A stretch of 64,000 nt of DNA from Bacilli bacterium (GCA_017519965.1 JAFWRK010000046.1:1-64000), one strand, 5' to 3'; positions 18,776 to 27,465 are shown, numbered from the stretch's first letter. Numbers and translations: made by a program. Notes: generated from the sequence alone by a model not told the origin.

Positions 18776-20072
18776 TTTCTATCTCCTTTTTACTTTTCTT
18801 TCTTATAATACTTCTATATATAGGTACTAATTTTGTAAATACGAAATACATTATTTTATTTGTTACAAAATCAAATTCTCCTAAAAACTCTATATAGTCT
18901 CCACCAAATTTCTTCTTAAATTCGTGTAATCCTAGTCTTGGGTTATCTTTTGATAAATCTCCAATTGTACCAAATTGATCATATATTTTAAGTCCTTTTT
19001 CTTTGCAGTATTTGATATGTTCATAATATGTATTGTAATTAACGTATGTTTCAGATAAATCATTATGATTTCCTGCATATAGAACCCATGCTTTATCTCC
19101 ATATTCTATTATCATATGTGCCGATAATGTTACTGAAGTTCCATATTTTGTACGATAAGACTTATATTTTTCTATTTCTTCAGCTATGTTTCTTCTTTGT
19201 TTTTGTAACTCTGCTAATTTACTTTTTGCACTTTTACTTAAGTTATCTATAGGCATTATAGATATTTGATCATTTATTCTTTTTAGTTGTTTTTCTAGTG
19301 CTTGAATTGTTTTGTTAAAGTTTATTTTTCCTAAAAATAAAGTTGCTTTACTATTTTTACTACCATTGAATATTTCATATAGTGTTTCATAATAATCTTC
19401 ATTATATGAGACAAAGTCTTTTCTTGATTCTGTAAGCATCATTAAATTGTAGAATTCTTTTATATCTTTTTGTGTACCAATTTCTACTTCTGTTTCTAAT
19501 TTTAATGATTTAGCTATTCTTTGTTTAGTAGTTTTTGAAAAATGTTCTTCAATTGTCTCTAAATCTTGATTTAAATCTATTCTAAAAGTATATCTAGGTT
19601 GCATTGTTTCAAAGTTTTTTGTAAATCCTAGATGTTTCCATCCTAATTCTTTTAGTGATTTGAATATTTCATCAATATTATTATTTAATTCATTTTCTTC
19701 ATTTAAGTAATTATATGACTTATATATTAAATCAGGATCTATTTTTACAAATATCGCCTTTTTTGATTTTGCAAACTCTATTATTTTATTTGTCATTGTT
19801 TTTAATAATTCTTTTTTATTGTAATCTATAACAAATCCTCTAGGAGCATAAAAATAACTATAATTCATTGGAAGATGTTTTTGAAGTAATAATGTTGCTC
19901 CTACTAATTCATCTTCTTCATTTACTAATCCTAAATAATAGGGAGTAAGGTTTTTCTTTACTTTGCAGAATTCTCCCCATGATGAAGATTGTAAGAAATG
20001 TGATTTAGTTGGATGATTTTTAATGTAATCGTCAAATTTTTCTTTTTCTATGTTTTTAAGTCTTAACATCAT
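18753..20072 (-). CDS. FemX/FemAB-family peptidoglycan aminoacyltransferase (first of pair)
   Basis: This 439-aa paralogue shares the layout of its neighbour: QSSSWGEFCKVKK, YAPRGFVIDY, MQPRYTFRIDL, a coiled-coil arm (about 255-310, QALEKQLKRINDQIS) and YDQFGTIGDLSKDNPRLGLHEFKKKFGG. Two tandem enzymes usually mean a bridge of at least two residues added in sequence. The minus-strand promoter has an extended -10 (TGGTATACT) and GTGAGG precedes the ATG; a second ATG follows immediately, so the start is uncertain by one codon. Confidence 0.92.
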   Translation of the reverse strand: MMLRLKNIEKEKFDDYIKNHPTKSHFLQSSSWGEFCKVKKNLTPYYLGLVNEEDELVGATLLLQKHLPMNYSYFYAPRGFVIDYNKKELLKTMTNKIIEFAKSKKAIFVKIDPDLIYKSYNYLNEENELNNNIDEIFKSLKELGWKHLGFTKNFETMQPRYTFRIDLNQDLETIEEHFSKTTKQRIAKSLKLETEVEIGTQKDIKEFYNLMMLTESRKDFVSYNEDYYETLYEIFNGSKNSKATLFLGKINFNKTIQALEKQLKRINDQISIMPIDNLSKSAKSKLAELQKQRRNIAEEIEKYKSYRTKYGTSVTLSAHMIIEYGDKAWVLYAGNHNDLSETYVNYNTYYEHIKYCKEKGLKIYDQFGTIGDLSKDNPRLGLHEFKKKFGGDYIEFLGEFDFVTNKIMYFVFTKLVPIYRSIIRKKSKKEIENEVSKVK

Positions 20073-20121
20073 TGTGCCTCACTTTCTTATAGTTTTAGTA
20101 TACCATAGAAAGTGTTTTATA

Positions 20122-20151
20122 ATAAAAAAAACAGTATATTTTTACTGTTTA
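20122..20151 (-). terminator. Terminator of the 54-aa ORF
   Basis: On the minus strand AAACAGTA pairs with TACTGTTT across a short A-rich loop, followed by eight T residues right after the TAA of the small ORF. Confidence 0.8.
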
Positions 20152-20313
20152 TAACATATATAAATTGTCATCTTCCTGTATATATGAATTTTTTTTGTTT
20201 ATTATTTTATCTAGTTTCTCATTTATATCTTTTAATAATAATTCAATATTATCTATTTTTTCATATATATTGTTTTGAATTATAGGTGGAATAATAAATG
20301 GTGGTTGATTCAT
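20149..20313 (-). CDS. Small 54-aa protein, MNQPPFIIPP-type
   Basis: This short minus-strand gene encodes a 54-aa product. It begins MNQPPFIIPPIIQNNIYEKI, continues with a heptad-like helix (IELLLKDINEKLDKII) and ends DDNLYML. It has a weak AAGGGA ribosome site and its own terminator overlapping the stop, which supports it being real. It fills the otherwise empty ~316-base gap between the femX pair and trmB. No family is recognised; a small coiled-coil protein, perhaps spore or envelope related, is only a guess. Confidence 0.6.
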   Translation of the reverse strand: MNQPPFIIPPIIQNNIYEKIDNIELLLKDINEKLDKIINKKNSYIQEDDNLYML

Positions 20314-20361
20314 AATAATCCCTTGCTTTCACTATAGTATATGTTTTTTTAATTCTTATTG

Positions 20362-20370
20362 TGATAAAAT
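20362..20370 (+). promoter_or_regulatory. Extended -10 promoter of trmB
   Basis: TGATAAAAT is followed after 7 bases by the CAGGTGA ribosome site, giving another very short leader. Confidence 0.45.
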
Positions 20371-20388
20371 ATCTACAGGTGAATTTAT

Positions 20389-21015
20389 ATGAGATTACGT
20401 AATGTTAAAAATAAAGAAGAAATATTAAATAATTCTAAATTTTTAGTTAAGAATTATATGGATTATAAAGGTAACTGGAGTAGTTATTTCAATAATGATA
20501 ATCCAATATATATTGAAATTGGTATGGGAAAAGGAAAATTTATAATTGAGAATGCTGTTAGATATCCTGATATTAATTTTATTGGTATTGAAAAGTTTGA
20601 TAGTGTTTTAGCTAAAAGTTTACCTAAAATTCCTGATAATTTAACTAATTTGGCAATTATTAGGATGGATGCTTTAAATATTGAAAATGCTTTTTCTAAT
20701 GAAATTAGTAGAATATATCTAAACTTTTCTGATCCATGGCCTAAAGATAGACATCATTTGCGTAGATTAACTAGTAGAGTCTTTTTAGAAAAGTATGATT
20801 CTATCTTTAAGGATACTTCAGAAATATTTCAAAGAACTGATAATCAGCAATTATTTATTTATTCTTTAGAATCTTTATCTGCTTTTGGATATACGCTATC
20901 GGATATCTCTTTTGATCTTCATAAAAATATAGATGAAAGTTTAATAACTACTGAATATGAAGATAAGTTTTCTTCTAAAGGTATGCCAATATACTCTTTA
21001 GTTGCTAGAAAATAA
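20389..21015 (+). CDS. trmB: tRNA (guanine-N7-)-methyltransferase
   Basis: TrmB forms m7G46 in tRNA using S-adenosylmethionine. The 208-aa protein has the SAM-binding loop EIGMGKGKF near residue 43, IGIEKFD, and the diagnostic FSDPWPKDRHHLRRLTS at about 115-131. The length and motif order are normal for Firmicutes. It is apparently monocistronic with its own extended -10 promoter. Confidence 0.97.
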   Translation: MRLRNVKNKEEILNNSKFLVKNYMDYKGNWSSYFNNDNPIYIEIGMGKGKFIIENAVRYPDINFIGIEKFDSVLAKSLPKIPDNLTNLAIIRMDALNIENAFSNEISRIYLNFSDPWPKDRHHLRRLTSRVFLEKYDSIFKDTSEIFQRTDNQQLFIYSLESLSAFGYTLSDISFDLHKNIDESLITTEYEDKFSSKGMPIYSLVARK

Positions 21016-21055
21016 TGTAAATATGAGTATTTTATTTTTACATTTACAAAAAATT

Positions 21056-21064
21056 TGATATAAT
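21056..21064 (+). promoter_or_regulatory. Extended -10 promoter of the lipoprotein operon
   Basis: TGATATAAT lies 21 bases before the ATG at 21085, with TAGGTGA as ribosome site. Confidence 0.5.
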
Positions 21065-21084
21065 GTAGTAAGAGTAGGTGAAAT

Positions 21085-21750
21085 ATGAAAAAGTTAATTG
21101 TTTTGCTCTCTGTTATTCTACTGCTTGTGACTGGTTGTAGTATTACTACTCTAAGTAATGTTGATATTGGTAGTAATATGAAAACTATTCTATCAGAGAA
21201 GACAAAATTATATAATGTCTATTTTGAGGGGTATAAATATTATGTTCCTAAAGGTCTTAATTTTTTAGACAAGGATGAATATAATGCTAAATTTGTTGAT
21301 AAATTTGGAAATAGGTATTTCTTATATGTTGATGTTATTAGTTATTATCATAAAGTAGAAAATACTTATGAAGAAAATAATACTTCTCATTATTCTAGAA
21401 AACTAGATTACAATAAGAAAATTGGTTATATACAAATCGATAAGAAAAAGAATAATTATTATTTAATTAATTTTATGTTTAATTATGCTAAGATGGAAGC
21501 TTATGTTCCTGAAGATGAATTAATTGAAGTTGTTGATAATATGTGTTTTGTCTTAAGATCTATTGATTTTAATGATAGTGTTTTAGAAAGTTTAGTTGGA
21601 GAGAACGTTTTGGATTATCAAGAAGAAAGCTTTAATTTATTTGATACTGATAGTTCTGATGATAACTTTTTAGATGTAGTTACAAAATATGAAGATGAAG
21701 AATTCTCTAAGTCTATGGATGAAGAACAAATAGACTTGGATAATGAGTAA
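21085..21750 (+). CDS. Lipoprotein of unknown function
   Basis: A type II signal peptide is clear: MKKLIVLLSVILLLVTGC, with lipobox L-V-T-G-C placing the lipidated Cys at residue 18. The mature 200-aa protein is rich in Tyr, Asp and Asn with an acidic Ser/Asp/Glu tail; no family is recognised. It is first in a likely four-gene run with the acidic protein at 21765 and the YtxG/YtxH-like genes, so an envelope-associated role is plausible. Confidence 0.8.
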   Translation: MKKLIVLLSVILLLVTGCSITTLSNVDIGSNMKTILSEKTKLYNVYFEGYKYYVPKGLNFLDKDEYNAKFVDKFGNRYFLYVDVISYYHKVENTYEENNTSHYSRKLDYNKKIGYIQIDKKKNNYYLINFMFNYAKMEAYVPEDELIEVVDNMCFVLRSIDFNDSVLESLVGENVLDYQEESFNLFDTDSSDDNFLDVVTKYEDEEFSKSMDEEQIDLDNE

Positions 21751-21764
21751 AAAGAGGTGAACTC

Positions 21765-22871
21765 ATGAAAATAGTTGATTTTGTAAAAAATGCTTTATTT
21801 GAGGTAGAGTATGTTGAGGTGCCAGAAGGTCAAGAACAGACTAAACCTGATAAAAAGGATAAGAAAAAAGAGAAAGTTGATAAGCCTATTGCTAAGAAGA
21901 TTGTTCTTCCTAAACCACATAAGAAAGAAGAAAAACTCGAAGAAAAAGTTGTTGAAAATGGACATGACATTGAAGAAAACAATCATAATATTGAAGTTGA
22001 TGTTGAAAAAGAATTACCTAAAGAAGAAGTTACTCCAATAATAACTGATGAAAATGAAATTAAAAAAGGCTTTAAGATAATGGATGATAATGATTTTAAA
22101 GTTGATGATTATCCAAATGATGTTTCAGTTGATCAACCTGTAATTGATGTTATAGAACCAACTCCAGAAGTTGTTGAAACTCCTACTCCTGTTGTTGATG
22201 ATAGAGTAATATATAGACAAGAAGTTAGGGAACATACTCCATATGGTATAGATGAATCTAATAAGAATTTAGTTCATGATTATGGTGGAAAGCCTTATGA
22301 AAAGAAAGAAGAGAGAACAGGATTTAAACCTTCTCCTATAATTTCTCCTATTTATGGTGTTTTAGATAAAAACTATAAAAAGGAAGATGTAAAAGAAAAG
22401 AGAAATGTTCATATTAGTTCATATTCCAGAGAAAACATTGATGTGGATGATGTTAGAAAGAAAGCTTTTGGAGATAATAGCATTACTCCAAAAAGTGAGA
22501 GAGTTAAAGAAGAGCCTGTAGTTTTAGAAGAAGAGGAAGATGATTCAAATTTATTAGTTGATTTAAGTAAAGATGAATCTAAACCTTCTATAAAAGAAGT
22601 AACTATGGGAGATGCAATGGAATATTTTGACGATTTAGGGTTAGAATATAATGTAGATTATAAGGATGCAAGCAAAGAAAAAAATGTTATGAGAAGATCT
22701 AAAGATAATTATGATGATAAGCCTGAGTTGTTTGCTATTGATGATAATGTTAAAGAAGTAAAAGAAGAGAAGGTTGTTGAAAAAGAACCTGTTTCTAATA
22801 ATTCTACTATTGATGTTGAAAATGATGATAATTTATTTGATTTAATTGATTCAATGTATGATGAAAAGTAG
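21765..22871 (+). CDS. Acidic, largely disordered protein with an SPIYG motif
   Basis: The 368-aa product starts with a short ordered stretch (MKIVDFVKNALFEVEYVEV). A Lys/Glu-rich region (about 22-75), an acidic Pro/Val-rich region, and a conserved-looking block with FKPSPIISPIYGVLDK near residue 187 follow. A second ordered patch (GDAMEYFDDLGLEYNVDYKD) is near 282-301. There is no membrane segment. I do not recognise the family. It lies 14 bases after the lipoprotein gene and 12 before the YtxG-like gene, suggesting an adaptor with these envelope proteins. Confidence 0.7.
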   Translation: MKIVDFVKNALFEVEYVEVPEGQEQTKPDKKDKKKEKVDKPIAKKIVLPKPHKKEEKLEEKVVENGHDIEENNHNIEVDVEKELPKEEVTPIITDENEIKKGFKIMDDNDFKVDDYPNDVSVDQPVIDVIEPTPEVVETPTPVVDDRVIYRQEVREHTPYGIDESNKNLVHDYGGKPYEKKEERTGFKPSPIISPIYGVLDKNYKKEDVKEKRNVHISSYSRENIDVDDVRKKAFGDNSITPKSERVKEEPVVLEEEEDDSNLLVDLSKDESKPSIKEVTMGDAMEYFDDLGLEYNVDYKDASKEKNVMRRSKDNYDDKPELFAIDDNVKEVKEEKVVEKEPVSNNSTIDVENDDNLFDLIDSMYDEK

Positions 22872-22883
22872 GAGGTAATATAG

Positions 22884-23180
22884 ATGAGTGATTTTGTAGG
22901 AGTATTTTTACCAATGATGTTATACATCTGTGGAATTATTTTATTAATAGTACTTATAGTATTAGGCATAAAATTAATTATGATACTAGATAAAGTAGAT
23001 AGAGTTGTTGATAATGTTGAACAAAAGGTTAATTCATTGAATACTGCTTTTTCTATTATTGATAGAACTACAGATGGAATAATTGGTATTGGTAATACTA
23101 TTGTTAGTGCTATTACATCTTTGACTAATAGATTAATGAAAAAAAATAAATTTGTAGAGGAGGAAGATGATTATGAGTAA
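22884..23180 (+). CDS. DUF948/YtxG-like membrane protein
   Basis: The 98-aa protein has one membrane helix (about 10-32) followed by an amphipathic helix with regular hydrophobic spacing (VDRVVDNVEQKVNSLNTAF) and an acidic tail, the layout of DUF948 proteins such as Bacillus YtxG. The following gene is a YtxH homologue, as in Bacillus where ytxG and ytxH are adjacent and stress induced. It overlaps that gene by 8 bases. Confidence 0.75.
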   Translation: MSDFVGVFLPMMLYICGIILLIVLIVLGIKLIMILDKVDRVVDNVEQKVNSLNTAFSIIDRTTDGIIGIGNTIVSAITSLTNRLMKKNKFVEEEDDYE

Positions 23181-23580
23181 AAAATCAGGTCTAGGTAAAT
23201 TTGTTGTTGGAGCTGCTATTGGTGCAGGTTTAGGATTATTATTTGCTCCAAAAAAAGGTGAAGAAACAAGAAAGGAACTAAAAAGTAAAATCAATGATTT
23301 AGTTGATCAAGCTAAGAAAATTGATGTTGAAGAAGTAAAAGCTGATTTCTTAAACAAAGTTGATGATCTTAAAGATGAACTTGAAAATCTAGATAAAGAG
23401 AAAGCTTATGAATTAGCTAAGAAAAAAGCTGCTGCTTTAAAAGTAAAATCTCAAGAGTTAGTTGATTTAGCTATTGATAAAGGAACTCCAATTCTAAGAG
23501 ATGCTGCTGAAGATGTTAGATTAAAAGCTATTGATGTTACTAAAGAAGTTCTTAAAAAACTAGAGAAAAAAGGTAAATAA
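23173..23580 (+). CDS. ytxH: YtxH-domain protein
   Basis: The N-terminus has the YtxH signature: a Gly/Ala-rich hydrophobic helix (FVVGAAIGAGLGLLFAPKKG) then EETRKELKSK, followed by a long Ala/Lys/Glu helical tail (135 aa total). The start at ATG 23173 is chosen because GGAGGA is 8 bases upstream; ATG 23167 would be only 2 bases away. Function in Bacillus is a general-stress envelope protein of unknown mechanism. Confidence 0.85.
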   Translation: MSKKSGLGKFVVGAAIGAGLGLLFAPKKGEETRKELKSKINDLVDQAKKIDVEEVKADFLNKVDDLKDELENLDKEKAYELAKKKAAALKVKSQELVDLAIDKGTPILRDAAEDVRLKAIDVTKEVLKKLEKKGK

Positions 23581-23602
23581 GACTACGTGTAGTCTTTTTT
23601 CT
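23581..23602 (+). terminator. Terminator after ytxH
   Basis: GACTAC-GT-GTAGTC followed by six T residues begins right after the ytxH stop. Confidence 0.85.
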
Positions 23603-23629
23603 TTACTTTTTTAAACTATATGTTATAAT
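23602..23629 (+). promoter_or_regulatory. Promoter of the tyrosine T-box operon
   Basis: TTTACT, a 16-base spacer and TGTTATAAT (extended, perfect -10) precede the T-box leader. Confidence 0.6.
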
Positions 23630-23635
23630 ATAGTT

Positions 23636-23842
23636 AGTTTTTGTTGATGAATAAACAAGTAAAAATATATTTTTATATAGAGACTTAGTGGTTAGGTGAA
23701 AACTAAGAAAAATATATTTTGAAATTACATTATTTGGAGAAAAGTCGTTAGTCGCGTTAAGATTAAGAGGTAAGTAATACTTACGAATTAAGGTGGTACC
23801 ACGAGATATTCGTCCTTATTGGATGGATATCTCTTTTTTGTT
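23636..23842 (+). promoter_or_regulatory. T-box leader, probably tyrosine-specific
   Basis: Stem I carries the AGAGACTTAGTGGTTAGGTGA element (23690 region). A TAC (Tyr) triplet at 23726-23728 is in the specifier position. The T-box AAGGTGGTACCACGAG is at about 23790-23805. The competing terminator GAGATATTCGTCC/GGATGGATATCTC with a T-run is at 23803-23840. It controls the CYTH gene and tyrS together. Confidence 0.94.
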
Positions 23843-23859
23843 TATGGAGGTGTTTAGTT

Positions 23860-24405
23860 ATGCATACTGAGTATGAAGTAAGAGTATTGGAAATTAATGT
23901 AGAAGATATTAAGAAGAAATTAGAAGATATTGGTGCTGAATTTCAATGGGATTTAATTCAGAGAAGATATGTATATGATTTTATTCCTAAAGTAGAGGGT
24001 AAATGGATAAGACTTAGAACAAATGGTGATAAGACGACATTAACTATTAAAAATTTAGTATCAAGTGAGATTGATGGTACTCAAGAGTTAGAAGTAGCTG
24101 TTGATGATTTTGATAGGACTAATTTAATATTAAAAGAGTTAGGCTATGAACCTAAAGGATATCAAGAAAACAGAAGATGTCAATATTATTTAAATGGAGT
24201 AGAAATAGATATTGACTATTGGCCTTTAATTCCAACATATTTGGAAATAGAGGGTCCCTCAGAAGAAGCTGTTTATAATACCTTAAAAGCTCTAGATATC
24301 CCTAAGGAGAAAACTACTACTAAGGATGTTCAAGACATATATTTAGATTATGGACATGATTTAAAAACTATTTATGATTTAAAATTAGAGGAGGAAAGAA
24401 AATGA
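23860..24405 (+). CDS. CYTH-domain protein (class IV adenylate cyclase/triphosphatase type)
   Basis: The 181-aa protein begins HTEYEVRVLEI, the E-x-E-x-R/K metal-binding signature of CYTH enzymes, and has RLRTNGDKTTLTIKN, QELEVAVDD, ENRRCQYYLNGVEIDIDYWPLIPTYLEIEG in the order expected for the closed beta barrel. Members hydrolyse triphosphates or make cAMP; triphosphatase activity is at least as likely as cyclase. It shares an ATGA-type overlap with tyrS and sits under a tyrosine T-box, an unusual regulation for this family. Confidence 0.88.
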   Translation: MHTEYEVRVLEINVEDIKKKLEDIGAEFQWDLIQRRYVYDFIPKVEGKWIRLRTNGDKTTLTIKNLVSSEIDGTQELEVAVDDFDRTNLILKELGYEPKGYQENRRCQYYLNGVEIDIDYWPLIPTYLEIEGPSEEAVYNTLKALDIPKEKTTTKDVQDIYLDYGHDLKTIYDLKLEEERK

Positions 24406-25643
24406 AAGAAATGAGTTTTTTTGAAGAATTACAATGGAGAGGTTTAGTAAAAGATATAGCAGGAGAAGATTTAGAAGATAAATTAAATAATGACCATTTA
24501 AGTTTTTACTGGGGTACAGATCCTACTGCAGATAGTTTGCATATTGGTCATTATTCATCATTAGTTACTGCGAAAAGATTAGCAAAGGCAGGACATCATC
24601 CTATATTACTAGTTGGTGGAGCTACTGGATTAATAGGTGATCCTAGACCTACTAGTGAAAGAGAGATTATCTCTAAGGAAGTAGTAGAGGCTAATCTTGA
24701 GGGAATAAAAGCACAGGTTAAGGAAATTGTTGGTGGAGATGTAGAAGTAGTTAATAATAATGATTGGATGAAAGAGTTTTCATTTACTGATTTTCTAAGA
24801 GATGTTGGTAAATATATTAATGTTAACTATATGTTAGACAAAGATATTATCAGAAGAAGATTAGAAACTGGAATTACATTTGCTGAGTTCTCTTATACAT
24901 TAATACAAGGATATGATTTCTTACATTTGTTTAGAGAAAAAGGCGTTACTCTACAAGCTGCTGGTTCTGATCAATGGGGTAATATTACTACTGGTATTGA
25001 TTTAATAAGAAAGATTACTGGTAAAGAAGCTTATGGATTTACTATGCCATTAATTTTAGATGCTAATGGTAAAAAGTTTGGTAAAAGTGAAGGAAATGCT
25101 TTATGGTTAAATGAAGAAAAAACTTCTTCTTATGAATTATATCAATACTTAATTAATACTGATGATACTAAAGTAGAAGAATATTTAAAAGTATTAACAT
25201 TTTTAACTCCATCAGAGATAATGGAAGTAATGGAAAAGCATAATAAAGAACCAGAAAAGAGAATTGCTCAAAAGATTTTAGCTGAACAAATAATCACAGA
25301 TCTTCATGGAGAAGAAAGTTGTAAACAAGCTATTAAAATTAGTGAATCTTTATTTAGTGGAGATGTTAAATCATTTTCTGAAAAAAATATAAAAGATGCA
25401 TTTAATGGATTAGAGCCATTTACAATAACCGAAGATAAAAATATAGTTGATGTTTTAGTTGATGGTGGAGCTTGCTCAAGTAAAAGAGAAGCAAGAGAGT
25501 TTATTACTAATGGATCAATTACAATTAATGGAGAAAAGGTTACTGATGTATCTAAAAATGTTGAAAAAAACATGTGTCTATTTGATAAATATTTAATAAT
25601 TAGAAGAGGTAAGAAAAAATATTATATTGGTATTTACAAGTAG
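24402..25643 (+). CDS. tyrS: Tyrosyl-tRNA synthetase
   Basis: The 413-aa enzyme has DPTADSLHIGHY (HIGH site, about residues 44-55), the Tyr/ATP pocket AGSDQWGNITTG, and KFGKSEGNALW as the KMSKS equivalent. An S4-type RNA-binding domain forms the C-terminal ~65 residues (SKREAREFITNGSITINGEKV). The start follows GGAGGAAAGAAA and overlaps the CYTH gene. Confidence 0.97.
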   Translation: MKEMSFFEELQWRGLVKDIAGEDLEDKLNNDHLSFYWGTDPTADSLHIGHYSSLVTAKRLAKAGHHPILLVGGATGLIGDPRPTSEREIISKEVVEANLEGIKAQVKEIVGGDVEVVNNNDWMKEFSFTDFLRDVGKYINVNYMLDKDIIRRRLETGITFAEFSYTLIQGYDFLHLFREKGVTLQAAGSDQWGNITTGIDLIRKITGKEAYGFTMPLILDANGKKFGKSEGNALWLNEEKTSSYELYQYLINTDDTKVEEYLKVLTFLTPSEIMEVMEKHNKEPEKRIAQKILAEQIITDLHGEESCKQAIKISESLFSGDVKSFSEKNIKDAFNGLEPFTITEDKNIVDVLVDGGACSSKREAREFITNGSITINGEKVTDVSKNVEKNMCLFDKYLIIRRGKKKYYIGIYK

Positions 25644-25658
25644 TTAGTAAAAAGCAAT

Positions 25659-25695
25659 AAAAAAGATGTTTAATTTAGTCTAAACATCTTTTTTT
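25659..25695 (+). terminator. Terminator after tyrS
   Basis: AAAAAAGATGTTTA pairs with TAAACATCTTTTTTT around an 8-base loop. Confidence 0.88.
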
Positions 25696-25742
25696 AATTA
25701 TCCTTTTTTGGTAAAATTAGGGTGAAGGAAAGGTGTTAATAA

Positions 25743-26924
25743 ATGGAAAGAAAGAATAAGAAGATAATTATATGTATTCTTCTATTATTTGTTTTTATCA
25801 CTTTTGTTTTTTTATTCCTTTTTATATTCAATAATAAAAAAGAACCTGTAGTAATGGAAAGAAAAATTACTACTTATATTGATAGAAGTAATTCATCTGT
25901 ATTGTTAGATAGAGGTGGTTATGTTATTGTTGGAAGCAATAATCATAATACTTATGGTTTAGAAAAAGCTAAATTCTCTATGTATGATGATTCTAATAAT
26001 AAAATAATAGAAAAAGTTTATAATAAAGGATATAATTCTAGCTTTAATTCTGTTATTAAAGAGGACAATACTTTTATTGCTGTAGGTAGTTATGAATCTA
26101 CTAAAAATGAATATTCTTCTGGTACTAGAACTGCTTTAATAGTTAAATATGATGTCAATGGAGAAATAATTAAGGATAATGATTTTCAAGTGATTAGTAA
26201 TTCTTATTTTAAAAGTATTATTAGTGTAGAAGATGGTTATATAGTTTGTGGTAGTAGTTCTAATGATACTTCTTTATATTCTGGTGCTGTATTAATAAAG
26301 TATGATAAAGATTTAAATGAGATATGGAGAAAATATACTGGTAATAATGGTGCAATTTATAATGATTTAGTTTTTGCAAATAATGTTTTATATTTAGTTG
26401 GTGTTGATAATAATATTGGAATACTATCTATATATGATTTAGATGGCAATTTAATTAGTAATCATTATTACCCATCTTTAAATGATAATGGTTTTAGTTC
26501 TATAATTACATATAATGACTCTTTATATGTTAGTACTACTAAATATATAGATGGTTATACTTATGGATTAATAATTAATTATGGATTTGATGGATCATTA
26601 TTAAAAGAGGTTAGATATGAAAAATTATCAAATGTATCTTTTAATAAATTATTACTTGATTCTAATAATAATATTATTGTTGTTGGTAATATAGAAACAT
26701 TTAATGATGGTGAATTCTTTACTGATGGTATTATTGGTAAATATAGTATTGATTTACTTGAACAATCTGTAGTTAAGTATTCTACTAATAGAAATGTATC
26801 TTTTAATGATATTAAAAGTATTAATGATAAGTATATAGTTGTTGGGGACTCTAGAAAGAGTGATTATGATATTAGTTCTAAAATCTTTATGTTTTCATCA
26901 TCTTTAAAGAGTTTAGGAGTATAA
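25743..26924 (+). CDS. Membrane-anchored beta-propeller-like protein
   Basis: A basic start (MERKNKKII) and one membrane helix (about 9-31) tether an extracellular domain of about 350 residues. This contains six to seven repeats of ~50 aa with the pattern G-Y-x-x-x-G-S then ALIVKYD-x-N-G-E-I, as in PQQ/delta-60-type beta-propellers (GYVIVGS, FIAVGSYES, GYIVCGSS, LYLVGVD, IVVGNIE, YIVVGDS). No enzymatic motif is visible. It is one base from the histidine phosphatase gene, so co-transcribed. A sensor or binding role outside the cell is inferred. Confidence 0.75.
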   Translation: MERKNKKIIICILLLFVFITFVFLFLFIFNNKKEPVVMERKITTYIDRSNSSVLLDRGGYVIVGSNNHNTYGLEKAKFSMYDDSNNKIIEKVYNKGYNSSFNSVIKEDNTFIAVGSYESTKNEYSSGTRTALIVKYDVNGEIIKDNDFQVISNSYFKSIISVEDGYIVCGSSSNDTSLYSGAVLIKYDKDLNEIWRKYTGNNGAIYNDLVFANNVLYLVGVDNNIGILSIYDLDGNLISNHYYPSLNDNGFSSIITYNDSLYVSTTKYIDGYTYGLIINYGFDGSLLKEVRYEKLSNVSFNKLLLDSNNNIIVVGNIETFNDGEFFTDGIIGKYSIDLLEQSVVKYSTNRNVSFNDIKSINDKYIVVGDSRKSDYDISSKIFMFSSSLKSLGV

Positions 26925-26925
26925 T

Positions 26926-27465
26926 ATGAAAATTACTTTAGTTAGACATGCAGAAACTGAACAAAATATTTTAGATTTGTGTCAAGGAAGACAAAATAAT
27001 CAATTAAGTGATAATGGTAGAACAAAATGTAAGTTGTTAAAAGCACAATTAAAAGATATAAAATTTGATTATTGTTATATGTCTCCTATGTTAAGGACAG
27101 TTGAGACTGCTATTATACTTATAGGTGATAGAGTAGAAACTTTTCCTGATGATAGATTGATTGAACGAGAATTGGGAGAATTTGAAGGAATGCCTAGAAA
27201 ATTCTATGATCCTAAAAAGTATTGGGATTATAATCTTAATTCTAGTGATAGAGGTGTTGAACCTGTTCAAGATATATTTAAAAGAGCTAAAAGTTTTTTA
27301 GATTATGTTAAAGAAAAAAATAAGGGACAACATATAATAGTTGTCTCTCATGGATCTCCTATTAGAGCATTAAGACATTTAATCTTAAATACTGATTTAA
27401 ATAGTAATTTAATAGATTGTAATATTCCTAATCTATATTGTGAAACTTTTGAGATTGAAGAATAA
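26926..27465 (+). CDS. Histidine phosphatase family protein (phosphoglycerate mutase-like)
   Basis: The 179-aa protein has LVRHAETEQN with the catalytic RHG-type His (RHA here), the acid/base region RELGEFEG, and VSHGSPIRAL for the second His. It is short, as in cobalamin-type or broad-specificity phosphatases rather than glycolytic mutase. The substrate is unknown. Confidence 0.9.
   Translation: MKITLVRHAETEQNILDLCQGRQNNQLSDNGRTKCKLLKAQLKDIKFDYCYMSPMLRTVETAIILIGDRVETFPDDRLIERELGEFEGMPRKFYDPKKYWDYNLNSSDRGVEPVQDIFKRAKSFLDYVKEKNKGQHIIVVSHGSPIRALRHLILNTDLNSNLIDCNIPNLYCETFEIEE

Noticed and set aside
21811..22041. Lys/Leu-rich ORF overlapping the acidic protein gene in another frame
   Set aside because: It is a frame shadow of a Lys/Glu-rich coding region, with no ribosome site.
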